A stretch of 64,000 nt of DNA from Desulfobulbaceae bacterium (GTDB lineage: Bacteria; Desulfobacterota; Desulfobulbia; Desulfobulbales; SURF-16), in contig JAGXFQ010000016.1 of assembly GCA_024637145.1 (NCBI GenBank), positions 1 through 64,000 of the forward strand. Direction: 5' to 3'. Shown one piece after another: positions 24,364-31,942 of the stretch. Below the pieces are notes generated by a model, which saw only the letters and a list, made by a program, of their open reading frames with translations, did no database searches and had not been told where the DNA came from. The translations under genes were made by a program, and so were the position numbers. Each line of letters opens with the position of its first letter. Positions within the stretch are counted from its first letter, which is position 1.

Positions 24364-24957
24364 ATGGAATTTATTGATTGGTTCGCACTGGGAATGAAAA
24401 AAAATAAAGAAATCCAGGTCAAAAAGATTAAGAAAGAATCTGTCCATTTGGAGAGAATGGCAGCTGGTAGTCTGACTTCAGCTGCCGACATCCTGGCCCG
24501 GATGGTAGATCAGAGAAATGCCCAGCCAAAGCTGCTCATGGTCCAGGATGGAGAGTATGCGGCGCAGGTTACAGATTATGCCATGAAAATGGCCCAGCGG
24601 CTTGACTGTGAAATTATCGCCCTTGATGTCACCGATAAACCGTTACAGTTTGACGGTGACAGAAGGACAAGAGAAATTGATCGTTTTATGGGAATGGCCA
24701 GGATGAATGTCGAGAAATTTATCTGTAAGGCCAAGGCCTGCGGTATCAATGTTGAGCATGTTATGGAGGTCCGTGATCCCCAAGAGGCGATTGCCAGGTT
24801 GAGTGCTGCTGATGCAGGTATCCGCTTTGTATTGACCAAGCCTGAAGGAGCAGCAGTGAGAGTCCGTGATGATCGGTTAGAAAGCCCCAGTGTGCTTAAT
24901 CCGAATAATAAAAGAAAAGGTGATTTCCTTGTTCGGACAGGTTGGCGGCAAAAATAA
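24364..24957 (+). CDS. UspA-like protein with a basic N-terminal extension
   Basis: The protein of 197 residues begins with a Lys-rich stretch (MKKNKEIQVKKIKKESV, about residues 11-27) and then a domain beginning PKLLMVQDGEYAAQVTDYAM that resembles the first strand and helix of UspA folds, with EIIALDVTD as the next strand and IRFVLTKPEG near the end. The ATP-binding motif is not recognised. A second Usp-like gene lies at the far side of the same island (8524-9318). A GAGAGGAAG binding site precedes the ATG, and a sigma-54 promoter lies 67 bp upstream. Function is not known; signalling or stress response is only an inference from fold. Confidence 0.55.
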   Translation: MEFIDWFALGMKKNKEIQVKKIKKESVHLERMAAGSLTSAADILARMVDQRNAQPKLLMVQDGEYAAQVTDYAMKMAQRLDCEIIALDVTDKPLQFDGDRRTREIDRFMGMARMNVEKFICKAKACGINVEHVMEVRDPQEAIARLSAADAGIRFVLTKPEGAAVRVRDDRLESPSVLNPNNKRKGDFLVRTGWRQK

Positions 24958-25047
24958 GATGGAAGGCTCCAGGTATTGCCACAGGGAAAAATCTTGGCAA
25001 GCGCATGGCCGAGATTGAGGTAGGTTGAAAAAAGTGGACACCAATAA

Positions 25048-25218
25048 TTGGGTAAAGGCCGGCAAGAGGGAAAACTGGGTGATATTGCCAAGAATCGGCT
25101 GGAGTTAAGCGATACAGAGCTTGAGTTGGCCAGGTTGAGGAGGGAACTTGCCCAGGTGAAGATGGAGCGGGATATCTTAAAAAAAGCCGCGGCACATTTC
25201 GCGAAGGAGTCGATATGA
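25048..25218 (+). pseudogene. IS3-family OrfA fragment (C-terminal end)
   Basis: A frame without a start ends LARLRRELAQVKMERDILKK then AAAHFAKESI and a stop. This is the leucine-zipper end of an IS3-type OrfA. The start and helix-turn-helix are missing. A sequence AAGTGGACACC just upstream (about 25032-25042) resembles an IS3-group terminal repeat. Confidence 0.75.
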
Positions 25219-25448
25219 GATATGCCGTAATCGAGCAGCTTCGGCTCCCGTATCCGCTCAAAGAGCTTTGTGCGCCGCTGGATTTATCCGAGGGCGGTTA
25301 TTACAGCTGGCGCTGTCGACCATTGCCACAACGACGGCAAGACTATGATCGCCTGGAGGTCATTATCCGTGCTGCACATAAACGAATTCGAGAGACGTGT
25401 GGACCAGGTCAATCCTGTTGCGCGGGCAGAATGCCCGCTTATGGATAA
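25215..25448 (+). pseudogene. IS3-family OrfB fragment (N-terminal end)
   Basis: The frame opens at an ATG overlapping the OrfA stop (ATGA), as in intact IS3 elements, and reads MRYAVIEQLRLPYPLKELCA and DLSEGGYYSWRCRP, the standard OrfB opening. After KRIRETCGPG it diverges and stops; the DDE integrase core is missing. The element is a dead remnant that marks the end of the regulatory island. Confidence 0.75.
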
Positions 25449-25650
25449 AGAAAACCAAAGCCATTTACATAAAATTATTTACAGGCCTTTCTTAAAATAA
25501 ATTGCAGAGGCCGACCCTGTGGATAGAACGGCAAGGCCGCTTAACCGCTCAACCGCAGCACAAATAGTATGGCCTTGTGGCTGGTTGCCAACCTTTCTCT
25601 TGCCCCCGCCTGCACATCGCCTCTCGCCTCTGGTATATTCACTCTTCTCC

Positions 25651-25659
25651 TGCTATAAT
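25651..25659 (+). promoter_or_regulatory. Extended -10 promoter for the hisHF gene
   Basis: TGCTATAAT gives a perfect -10 hexamer with the TGN extension, 60 bp before the start codon. The -35 region is weak, as is common with extended -10 promoters. Confidence 0.55.
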
Positions 25660-25718
25660 GTCCGCTTTGTTGTTTTTGGATTTTATTTTTTATGGCGAAT
25701 TTTAACAGGTGAACCTTG

Positions 25719-27308
25719 ATGATCACTCTTCTTGACTATGGCGCCGGTAATGTGCGCAGTGTCCGTAATGCCATCCGCAAACTCGGCTTTGAGATCCGGG
25801 ATGTTACCAGCCCCGCTGATATTGTTGAGGCCAAAAAACTGGTCTTCCCCGGCGTGGGCAGTTTCGGTCATGCCATGGAACGCCTCCGTGTTCTGGGTTA
25901 TATTGAACCTCTGCTGGCCCATATCAGGGCCAATAAGCCATTTCTGGGCATCTGCCTGGGTCTGCAGACCCTGTTTGAGGGGAGCGAGGAGTCCCCGGGC
26001 GTGGCCGGACTGGGGGTGATCCCCGGCCAGATCAAACGCTTTCAGTCCGGAGAGCTCTCTGTGCCGCAGATCGGCTGGAACGGCATCCGCATCCACAAAG
26101 AGGGCTCGCCCCTTTTGAGCGGTTTTCAGGATGAAAAGCTCTACTTTGTCCACTCCTATCACGCCCCTGTGCAGGAGACCAACAGGGAGTGGCTGCTTGC
26201 CACCACCGATTATGGTGACGAGTTTATCTCTGCTGTCCAGAGGGGCAATATCGCCGCCTTCCAGTTTCATCCGGAAAAAAGCGGCGAGGCCGGTTTGGCC
26301 CTGTTCAGGAATTTTCTGGCAAAGGGCAATCTGGAGGCGGCGGGTCCGGTTGATGCCAGCCGGCTGCCAAAAACCAGGATCGCCCGGCGCATTATCGCCT
26401 GTCTTGATGTGCGCTCCAATGATGCCGGTGATCTGGTGGTTACCAAGGGTGATCAGTACGATGTCCGGGAGGAGGGGGAGGTCCGTAATCTCGGCCGGCC
26501 CGTGGAACTGGCCAAGCGCTATTATGAGGAGGGAGCCGATGAGATCACCTTCTTGAATATCACCGGCTTTCGTGATTTTCCCATGAAGGACCAGCCCATG
26601 ATCGAGGTTCTGCAGCGCACCTCGGAAAACGTCTTTGTCCCCTTGACCATTGGCGGCGGCATCCGGGAATTCACCGATTCAGAGGGCAGGCACTACTCGG
26701 CCCTGGATGTGGCGGCTGAATATTTCCGTTCCGGGGCGGATAAGATCTCCATCGGCTCTGACGCCGTCTACACGGTGGAGGAGTTTCTGGAAAGCGGCAA
26801 GAAGAGCGGCAAAAGTTCCATTGAGCAGATCTCCCATGTCTATGGGGCCCAGGCCGTGGTGATCTCGGTGGATCCCCGTCGTGTCTATGTGCAAGAGCCG
26901 GGGGCCACCAGCCACCATGTCATCAAAACCAGGGTGCCCGGCCCGCACGGCGAGGAGTATTGCTGGTACCAGTGCACGGTGAAGGGTGGCCGGGAGGGGC
27001 GTGATCTTGATGCCGTCCAGCTGGCTGTGACCTGTCAGGAACTGGGGGCTGGCGAGCTGCTGTTGAACTGTATTGACAAGGATGGCACCAACTCCGGCTT
27101 TGACCTGGAGCTGATCAACATGGTCAAGGAGGCGGTCTCCATTCCGGTGATTGCCTCAAGCGGTGCCGGTTGCCCCGAGCATTTTGCCGAGGTTTTCAGT
27201 AAGACCAAGGCGGAGGCTGCCCTGGCAGCCGGTATTTTTCACCGCCGCGAGGTGGCCATCAGCGAGGTCAAGGAGCATCTGCGTAAGGCGCATATTGAAT
27301 CGCGTTGA
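25719..27308 (+). CDS. hisHF: Bifunctional imidazole glycerol phosphate synthase HisHF (fused glutaminase-cyclase)
   Basis: The protein of 529 residues joins both subunits of the fifth-step enzyme of histidine synthesis. Residues 1-205 are a class I glutaminase (HisH) with Cys79 in LGICLGLQ and His184/Glu186 in FQFHPEKSG. Residues 215-529 are the (beta/alpha)8 cyclase HisF, with ACLDVRSND (Asp230 expected as catalytic acid), [43 protein letters not shown] and ASSGAG. The cyclase has the long insertions (KGDQYDVRE..., [13 protein letters not shown]) typical of plant and yeast HIS7, unlike the short stand-alone bacterial HisF (about 250 residues). ATG at 25719 follows ACAGGTGA; a TTG three bases earlier is less likely. 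It appears outside any his operon. Confidence 0.93.
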   Translation: MITLLDYGAGNVRSVRNAIRKLGFEIRDVTSPADIVEAKKLVFPGVGSFGHAMERLRVLGYIEPLLAHIRANKPFLGICLGLQTLFEGSEESPGVAGLGVIPGQIKRFQSGELSVPQIGWNGIRIHKEGSPLLSGFQDEKLYFVHSYHAPVQETNREWLLATTDYGDEFISAVQRGNIAAFQFHPEKSGEAGLALFRNFLAKGNLEAAGPVDASRLPKTRIARRIIACLDVRSNDAGDLVVTKGDQYDVREEGEVRNLGRPVELAKRYYEEGADEITFLNITGFRDFPMKDQPMIEVLQRTSENVFVPLTIGGGIREFTDSEGRHYSALDVAAEYFRSGADKISIGSDAVYTVEEFLESGKKSGKSSIEQISHVYGAQAVVISVDPRRVYVQEPGATSHHVIKTRVPGPHGEEYCWYQCTVKGGREGRDLDAVQLAVTCQELGAGELLLNCIDKDGTNSGFDLELINMVKEAVSIPVIASSGAGCPEHFAEVFSKTKAEAALAAGIFHRREVAISEVKEHLRKAHIESR

Positions 27309-27336
27309 TTTCTTCGGGCCGCACAAGGTTGATCTT

Positions 27337-29958
27337 ATGAGCAAATTTTATTGCTGCTTGTTCCTGGCCTTTTTTCTGTTGGTGGGCGCTCCTCTGCCGG
27401 GTCGGGCTGCGGGGCAGGATGATCTGGCCCGGCACTGTCCCCAGGCGGACAAGTATCGCCAGCAGCGCACTTTTTATCTGGCCACCCTTAAGGAAGTGGT
27501 CAGGGCCCCGCAGACCCCGCAGGAGGTCAAGGCCCGCTTTGCAGACCTTAACGCCCCTGAAAAAGGGCGGCGCCAGGCAGCCATCATTGCCCTGGCGCTG
27601 GCCGGCAACAGGGACCTTTTTCACCAGTTACTGGCGGCCGGGGAGGGCGCAGAGCTTACCACCTATGCCGAGCATTACCTGCGGCCGGATGGCAGCCTCT
27701 GCCTTGATCCCCAGATAGAAAAGGCTATTATTCGCCATTTCCATGACCCTGGTTTGTCTGCGGCCTTCCTCTTTTTTTTCGAGACAAATCTCTACTCCAG
27801 TCAGGCCTTTTTCAAGACCCTGACCCCGCTCTCCTTTGAAGCGGATAATCCGGACCGCTATGGCCGTCTGGTTAAGGCCCTCTGCGCCACCCGCCTGCCC
27901 GGCTTGGAACAAGAGTTGCTGGCCCTGGGCAGGGCGGCCCTGCCCCATGACACCCCCGCCCAGAAACGGCTGATGCCAGAGGTGCACCAGGCCCTCATCG
28001 CCTATTTTGCCAGTCAGCAGAGCCCTGTTTTTTCCTACTTCAGGGCGGTGCTGGCGGCTGAGCCGCGCAGCGAGGAGGTCGCCTATCTGCAAAAGAGCTA
28101 CGGCGCAACCAGGCTCGCCATTTATCAGGCCCTGAGCCGCTATGAGGGGGAGGAATCCTTTGCCCTCTTCCTGGAGCAGCTTGCTGAGCTTGGCAGGCAG
28201 CCGTGGGGCCCCTTTTACAATAAGGATCTCAGTCAGCTTCTCAGCCATCTCCAAGCGCACCCTCTTTTTGGTGAGAAACAAGAGCAGGTGATTCCTCTTT
28301 TGGCCCAGATCCTGGCCACGCCTTCTTTGCCCGGCCAGCCCGGCTTTAAAACACCCCTGGAAAAGGCCGGCGCGCCGGAAATATATGACCGGCAGATTCG
28401 CAGCCAGGTGTATGAGCTGTTGGCCGCCATGGACTCGGAGGCGGCCGGCCGCCTGTTGCTTGCTGAGTTGGCGGCCAAGGGCAGGGGGGCCACCGGCGAC
28501 CATGACCAGAGGTTGGCGGCTGCCCTGTTGCAGGCCCTGGTCTCTGTGCCCGCTTCTGCGGCACTGGATGTGGGGCGGCTCCTGGAGCTTGCCCCCCATT
28601 TTGACGGGCAAGGGCAACAGCTGCGCCTGGCTGAAGTGGTGAGCCGCCATCCCACCCCAGGGGGTCTGGCCTTTGTCCTTGAACAGTTTGCGCTCGCTCT
28701 GGGTGATGAAAAAGAGGGCGCGGCGTCTCCCGGCCATCTTCAGGCGCAGGCCTTTCTTTTTGAGCAATTGCTGCACTTTTCCGCGCCCCGGTACCTGCTG
28801 CAGATCCGGGCAGAGCTGGACGCCTGGTTTGTGGCCGGCCGGCTGCCTGAGAAGCGGTATCAGCAGATGAGCAGCATCCTCAGTGAGCGTCTGGGGCAAG
28901 GCCTCCCCGCCTCTCTTGCCCAGATCGGGGCCAGGAAAGAGGAGAAGCAGAGGCAGGAGCTGGCCGCATCCCATATCAGGTGGCGGCAAGAGATGGCGGC
29001 AGAGCTGCAAAGTCAGGGATCCCCGGAGGGTATTGCCGCAAATATCCAGACCCTGGCCAGCTTCGGGCCAGACGCCAAAAAAGCGGGCTACTGGCTCATG
29101 CGGGTGGGAGAGCCTGTTTTGCCCCAGGTCCATGCCGCCCTGGCCGAGCCGGCGGCACCTGCCGCCTTGAAGATGCAGCTCATGGTGGTCCTGGCTGAGA
29201 TCGGCAATCCCTCCTCCAGCCCTTTCCTCCTGAAGGCAGCGGCTTCAGAGCCGGATAATCAAGAGCTGCTCATCGAGCTCTTCCTGGCTCTGGCCAAGTT
29301 GCCGCCCACGCCCGAGGCCATCACGTTTGTGGGCAGCTCTCTGGAGAAAGAGAGCTCTCAGAAGATCAAGATGAGTGCCCTCGCCTATTTTGCCAGCCAC
29401 CGACATGAAGATGGTCTTGAGTGGGCCCGCAAATTTGCAACTCCGGAAAATCCTTCGGGCCTGCGCTGCGTGGCCCTCTATCTTGCGGCCATGCTCGGTG
29501 AGGAAGAGGTGCAGGAGCAGCTGGTGACCATGCTGGCGGAACACAAAAACAGCGGCGAAGAACATCTCCTGCTGCGAGGACTGGCTGAGATTACCCGGCC
29601 AGAGGAGTTTCAGGAGATTCTGGCGGCTCTGGGGGTCTCAGAGAGTGAAGATGTTGAGCAGATCAGCAATTACGTCATGTTCCGGGCCGGTTCCGGCCGG
29701 CAAAAGACGGAGCTGGCGGAAAAACTCCTTGCCGCCCAACCCCCTTTTTACTCCGAGCAGGCCGTGGACTTTCTTCTTGCCGGTCGAGAGTTTGCGGTGC
29801 TGGACAAATATCTGAGGATCAAGGGTGAGCATGAGATGTCCCTGGAGATGGTCCTCTATGTCTCGGCCGTTGCCCAGAGGATTTTCATAGAGAGCAGACG
29901 CCGGGGCTTTTCCCTGGCCGAGAGGGATGGTAAGATCATTTTTCGCAAAGAAGATTGA
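27337..29958 (+). CDS. Exported HEAT-repeat-like protein, function unknown
   Basis: The protein of 873 residues has a signal peptide (KFYCCLFLAFFLLVGAPLPG, cleavage near GRAA) and then a long alpha-helical, Leu/Ala/Glu-rich body with recurring LL-ALA and helical pair patterns, as in HEAT-like solenoids, for example LKMQLMVVLAEIGNPSSSPF near residue 610. No catalytic motif is seen. It begins 28 bp after hisHF and ends 34 bp before the YjbQ gene, so the three may be co-transcribed. The start at 27337 is chosen because it begins the signal peptide. A role as periplasmic scaffold is only inferred from the architecture. Confidence 0.6.
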   Translation: MSKFYCCLFLAFFLLVGAPLPGRAAGQDDLARHCPQADKYRQQRTFYLATLKEVVRAPQTPQEVKARFADLNAPEKGRRQAAIIALALAGNRDLFHQLLAAGEGAELTTYAEHYLRPDGSLCLDPQIEKAIIRHFHDPGLSAAFLFFFETNLYSSQAFFKTLTPLSFEADNPDRYGRLVKALCATRLPGLEQELLALGRAALPHDTPAQKRLMPEVHQALIAYFASQQSPVFSYFRAVLAAEPRSEEVAYLQKSYGATRLAIYQALSRYEGEESFALFLEQLAELGRQPWGPFYNKDLSQLLSHLQAHPLFGEKQEQVIPLLAQILATPSLPGQPGFKTPLEKAGAPEIYDRQIRSQVYELLAAMDSEAAGRLLLAELAAKGRGATGDHDQRLAAALLQALVSVPASAALDVGRLLELAPHFDGQGQQLRLAEVVSRHPTPGGLAFVLEQFALALGDEKEGAASPGHLQAQAFLFEQLLHFSAPRYLLQIRAELDAWFVAGRLPEKRYQQMSSILSERLGQGLPASLAQIGARKEEKQRQELAASHIRWRQEMAAELQSQGSPEGIAANIQTLASFGPDAKKAGYWLMRVGEPVLPQVHAALAEPAAPAALKMQLMVVLAEIGNPSSSPFLLKAAASEPDNQELLIELFLALAKLPPTPEAITFVGSSLEKESSQKIKMSALAYFASHRHEDGLEWARKFATPENPSGLRCVALYLAAMLGEEEVQEQLVTMLAEHKNSGEEHLLLRGLAEITRPEEFQEILAALGVSESEDVEQISNYVMFRAGSGRQKTELAEKLLAAQPPFYSEQAVDFLLAGREFAVLDKYLRIKGEHEMSLEMVLYVSAVAQRIFIESRRRGFSLAERDGKIIFRKED

Positions 29959-29992
29959 TGAATATCCCTAAACAGACAAAAAGAGGAGCGTT

Positions 29993-30409
29993 GTGAAAAG
30001 CTACCAAAAGGAATTGTGGTTTGAGATACCAGTCCGGCGGGGGATGGTCAATATCACCCCCGAGGTGGAGGCCTGTCTGGTTGAAAGCGGCATTAGCGAG
30101 GGGCTCTTGCTCTGCAACGCCATGCATATTACCGCCTCTGTCTTTATTAACGACGACGAGCCAGGTCTGCATCACGATTATGAGGTGTGGCTGGAAAAGC
30201 TGGCCCCCCATGCCCCGGTCAATCACTACCGTCATAACAGCTCTGAGGATAATGCCGATGCCCACCTGAAGAGACAGATTATGGGGCGTGAGGTGGTGGT
30301 GGCTGTCACCCAGGGGAAGCTCCATTTCGGGACCTGGGAACAGATTTTTTACGGTGAGTTTGACGGCCGCCGTCCCAAAAGGGTGCTGGTAAAGATTATT
30401 GGTGAATGA
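29993..30409 (+). CDS. YjbQ/UPF0047 family protein (secondary thiamine-phosphate synthase-type)
   Basis: The 138-residue protein matches the UPF0047/YjbQ family, some members of which rescue thiamine-phosphate synthase deficiency. Landmarks are a start that runs [53 protein letters not shown], and [20 protein letters not shown] followed by [13 protein letters not shown]. Conserved His and Asp/Glu residues in these blocks probably bind metal. It starts at a GTG with AGAGGAGC upstream. The protein is cytoplasmic and single-domain, with standard length. Confidence 0.9.
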   Translation: MKSYQKELWFEIPVRRGMVNITPEVEACLVESGISEGLLLCNAMHITASVFINDDEPGLHHDYEVWLEKLAPHAPVNHYRHNSSEDNADAHLKRQIMGREVVVAVTQGKLHFGTWEQIFYGEFDGRRPKRVLVKIIGE

Positions 30410-30579
30410 GCACGGCAAATATATTGTACCATTGGGGTATTTTATGTGCTAGGGTGCCGGGCGAAGCGCTGCCGGCCAAGGCTGGTGGCCCCGTAGTTTG
30501 AAAAAAGAGCAGGAGCTGCCCCGCCCCTGCAACGTCGTTACCCTCCTTGAGCAGCGACAGGTGGAGGCTGAAAAAGAGT

Positions 30580-31221
30580 ATGAAATATTTCGTTTTCGTC
30601 ACAACACTCTGGGCCGCCCTCACCCTCTGGGCGCCCCAACCCGGCATGGCCGTCTCCATTGAGGCCTTGTCGCGGGCCATTGCCACGGCCCCGGCCGAAC
30701 GTCTGCACAGCTACTATCTCTACCGGGGCCGCGCTTATCTGCTCAGGGGGGATGAGGCCAAGGGCCTGGCCGACCTGGCCACCTCCCTGCAGGTCAAGGA
30801 AACCGACGAGGCCTATCTGCTCAGGGGGGATTATTATCAGCAGCGCCACCGGCTTGATGAGGCCATTGCCGATTATTCGGCGGCCCTGGCCGTTAATGCC
30901 CATTGTGTCACGGCCTATCGCCGGCGGAGTGGCGTCTATTATGACAAGAAGGAGTATGTCCAGGCCCTCATTGACGCCTCCACGCTGCGGCTCTATGATG
31001 ACCATGACCGCTTCGCCGCTGCTATGATTGAGAAATGTTATCTGCAGACCTCGCCCCGGGAACGCATTGTCCTGGAGTCCAATGCCGCTGAGGTCTTGCG
31101 GGTTCGCCAGAGGCTGCTGGCCGCTGGCGGCGGCCAGCAATCCCGCCCGGCGCCATCTGTCAACAAGGTCGCTGCGGCAGCCCCCAAGAAAAAGAATTGC
31201 GGCCCGCGTCGCAGGTCGTGA
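30580..31221 (+). CDS. Exported tetratricopeptide-repeat protein
   Basis: The protein of 213 residues starts with a signal peptide (MKYFVFVTTLWAALTLWAPQ, cleavage probably after GMA) and contains about four TPR units, visible as YYLYRGRAYLLRGDEAKGLA, AYLLRGDYYQQRHRLDEAIA, and YRRRSGVYYDKKEYVQALID. The C-terminal tail is basic and low-complexity (KKKNCGPRRRS). TPR proteins of this type serve as scaffolds; no partner is evident. The ATG at 30580 gives the signal peptide, so an earlier ATG at 30547 is not used. A strong bidirectional terminator follows at 31271-31315. Confidence 0.75.
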   Translation: MKYFVFVTTLWAALTLWAPQPGMAVSIEALSRAIATAPAERLHSYYLYRGRAYLLRGDEAKGLADLATSLQVKETDEAYLLRGDYYQQRHRLDEAIADYSAALAVNAHCVTAYRRRSGVYYDKKEYVQALIDASTLRLYDDHDRFAAAMIEKCYLQTSPRERIVLESNAAEVLRVRQRLLAAGGGQQSRPAPSVNKVAAAAPKKKNCGPRRRS

Positions 31222-31270
31222 GGTCGCTAAGACGCGCAAACCCAGGTTGGGTTGCATCTGTTAACGATCA

Positions 31271-31315
31271 ACAAAGAAAGCCCGCCAGGCAATATGCCTG
31301 GCGGGCTTTCTTTGT
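31271..31315. terminator. Bidirectional terminator, 21-bp perfect stem
   Basis: ACAAAGAAAGCCCGCCAGGC plus A at 31271-31291 pairs without mismatch with 31295-31315 over a 3-nt loop (ATA). The A-rich left and T-rich right outer stem lets it end both the TPR gene (plus) and the TusA-like gene (minus). Confidence 0.85.
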
Positions 31316-31357
31316 TTGGCAGAGTACGCCCTTGGGGTGTCCCTGGGCATGGTGAAA

Positions 31358-31600
31358 CTATCCCTTCTGGATAAAGAACCTGAAAAAACCGTTTTCTTCT
31401 TTATCGCCCAGAAAGGCATGTCCGGAACGGTCACACCAGTTTGGCAGATCATTTTTGGAGCCGGGATCTGTTCCCATTACTTCTAATATCTGCCCTGAAG
31501 TGAGGGCATTAATGGCCTTTTTGGTTTTGAGCAGCGGCATTGGGCAGCTTAAGCCCTTGGTGTCCAGGACTTGATCCGGGGTGATAGTTTCTACATCCAT
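31358..31600 (-). CDS. TusA/SirA-family sulfur carrier protein
   Basis: The 80-residue protein is a small persulfide-carrying protein of the TusA/YeeD family. The hallmark CPxP motif appears in DTKGLSCPMPLLKTKKAIN, where the Cys (about residue 19) takes persulfide sulfur. LEVMGTDPGSKNDLPNWC and SGHAFLG match the family's second and third blocks. TusA-like proteins pass sulfur in tRNA modification, molybdenum cofactor maturation or, in sulfur-metabolising bacteria, in sulfur energy metabolism. No partner sulfurtransferase is adjacent, so the role is open. Confidence 0.9.
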   Translation of the reverse strand: MDVETITPDQVLDTKGLSCPMPLLKTKKAINALTSGQILEVMGTDPGSKNDLPNWCDRSGHAFLGDKEENGFFRFFIQKG

Positions 31601-31942
31601 TTGTAACCTCCCATGAGTTTGATACTGATTTTATAAGGTAAATTCTTTGTCTATGTCTTCTTTGTTAGCAAGAACATGGCCACAAAATAAAGCGGGAGGT
31701 TTTTTTTGGGAATCTGAGGTGAGATGGCAGGCAGGCTGCCATCTTTTTTTTGGCGGCATATTGCAGAATACCTCATATAACTGTTTGGTATTCTTACTCT
31801 TAATCTGCCGCTTTTTTTGGGAGGGTGCGGGAAGGACGGCTGGCTGGCCAAGGAAGATAGGGCAGGGCTATGAGGAGGTTGAGGTCACCTTGCCCCCCTC
31901 CTGCCTGACCAGAACCTGCTCCTGCTGATCAATTTCTGGTTG
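31601..31942. other. Intergenic region with an isolated terminator-like hairpin
   Basis: No supported gene. The reading frame at 31647-31928 has no ribosome binding site and no recognisable family. The hairpin at 31722-31751 is listed separately. Sequence 31681-31710 has poly-T tracts. Confidence 0.5.
31722..31751 (+). terminator. Plus-strand rho-independent terminator with no gene ahead of it
   Basis: AGATGGCAG-GCAGG-CTGCCATCT (31722-31744) is followed by eight T. The nearest plus-strand gene upstream already has its own terminator at 31271-31315, so this may end a short RNA beginning in 31600-31700. Confidence 0.65.

Noticed and set aside
27628-29133. 501-codon minus-strand frame
   Set aside because: Antisense to the HEAT-like protein, with low-complexity amino acid make-up and no family.
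31647-31928. 93-codon plus-strand frame
   Set aside because: No ribosome binding site and runs through the terminator-like hairpin at 31722-31751.
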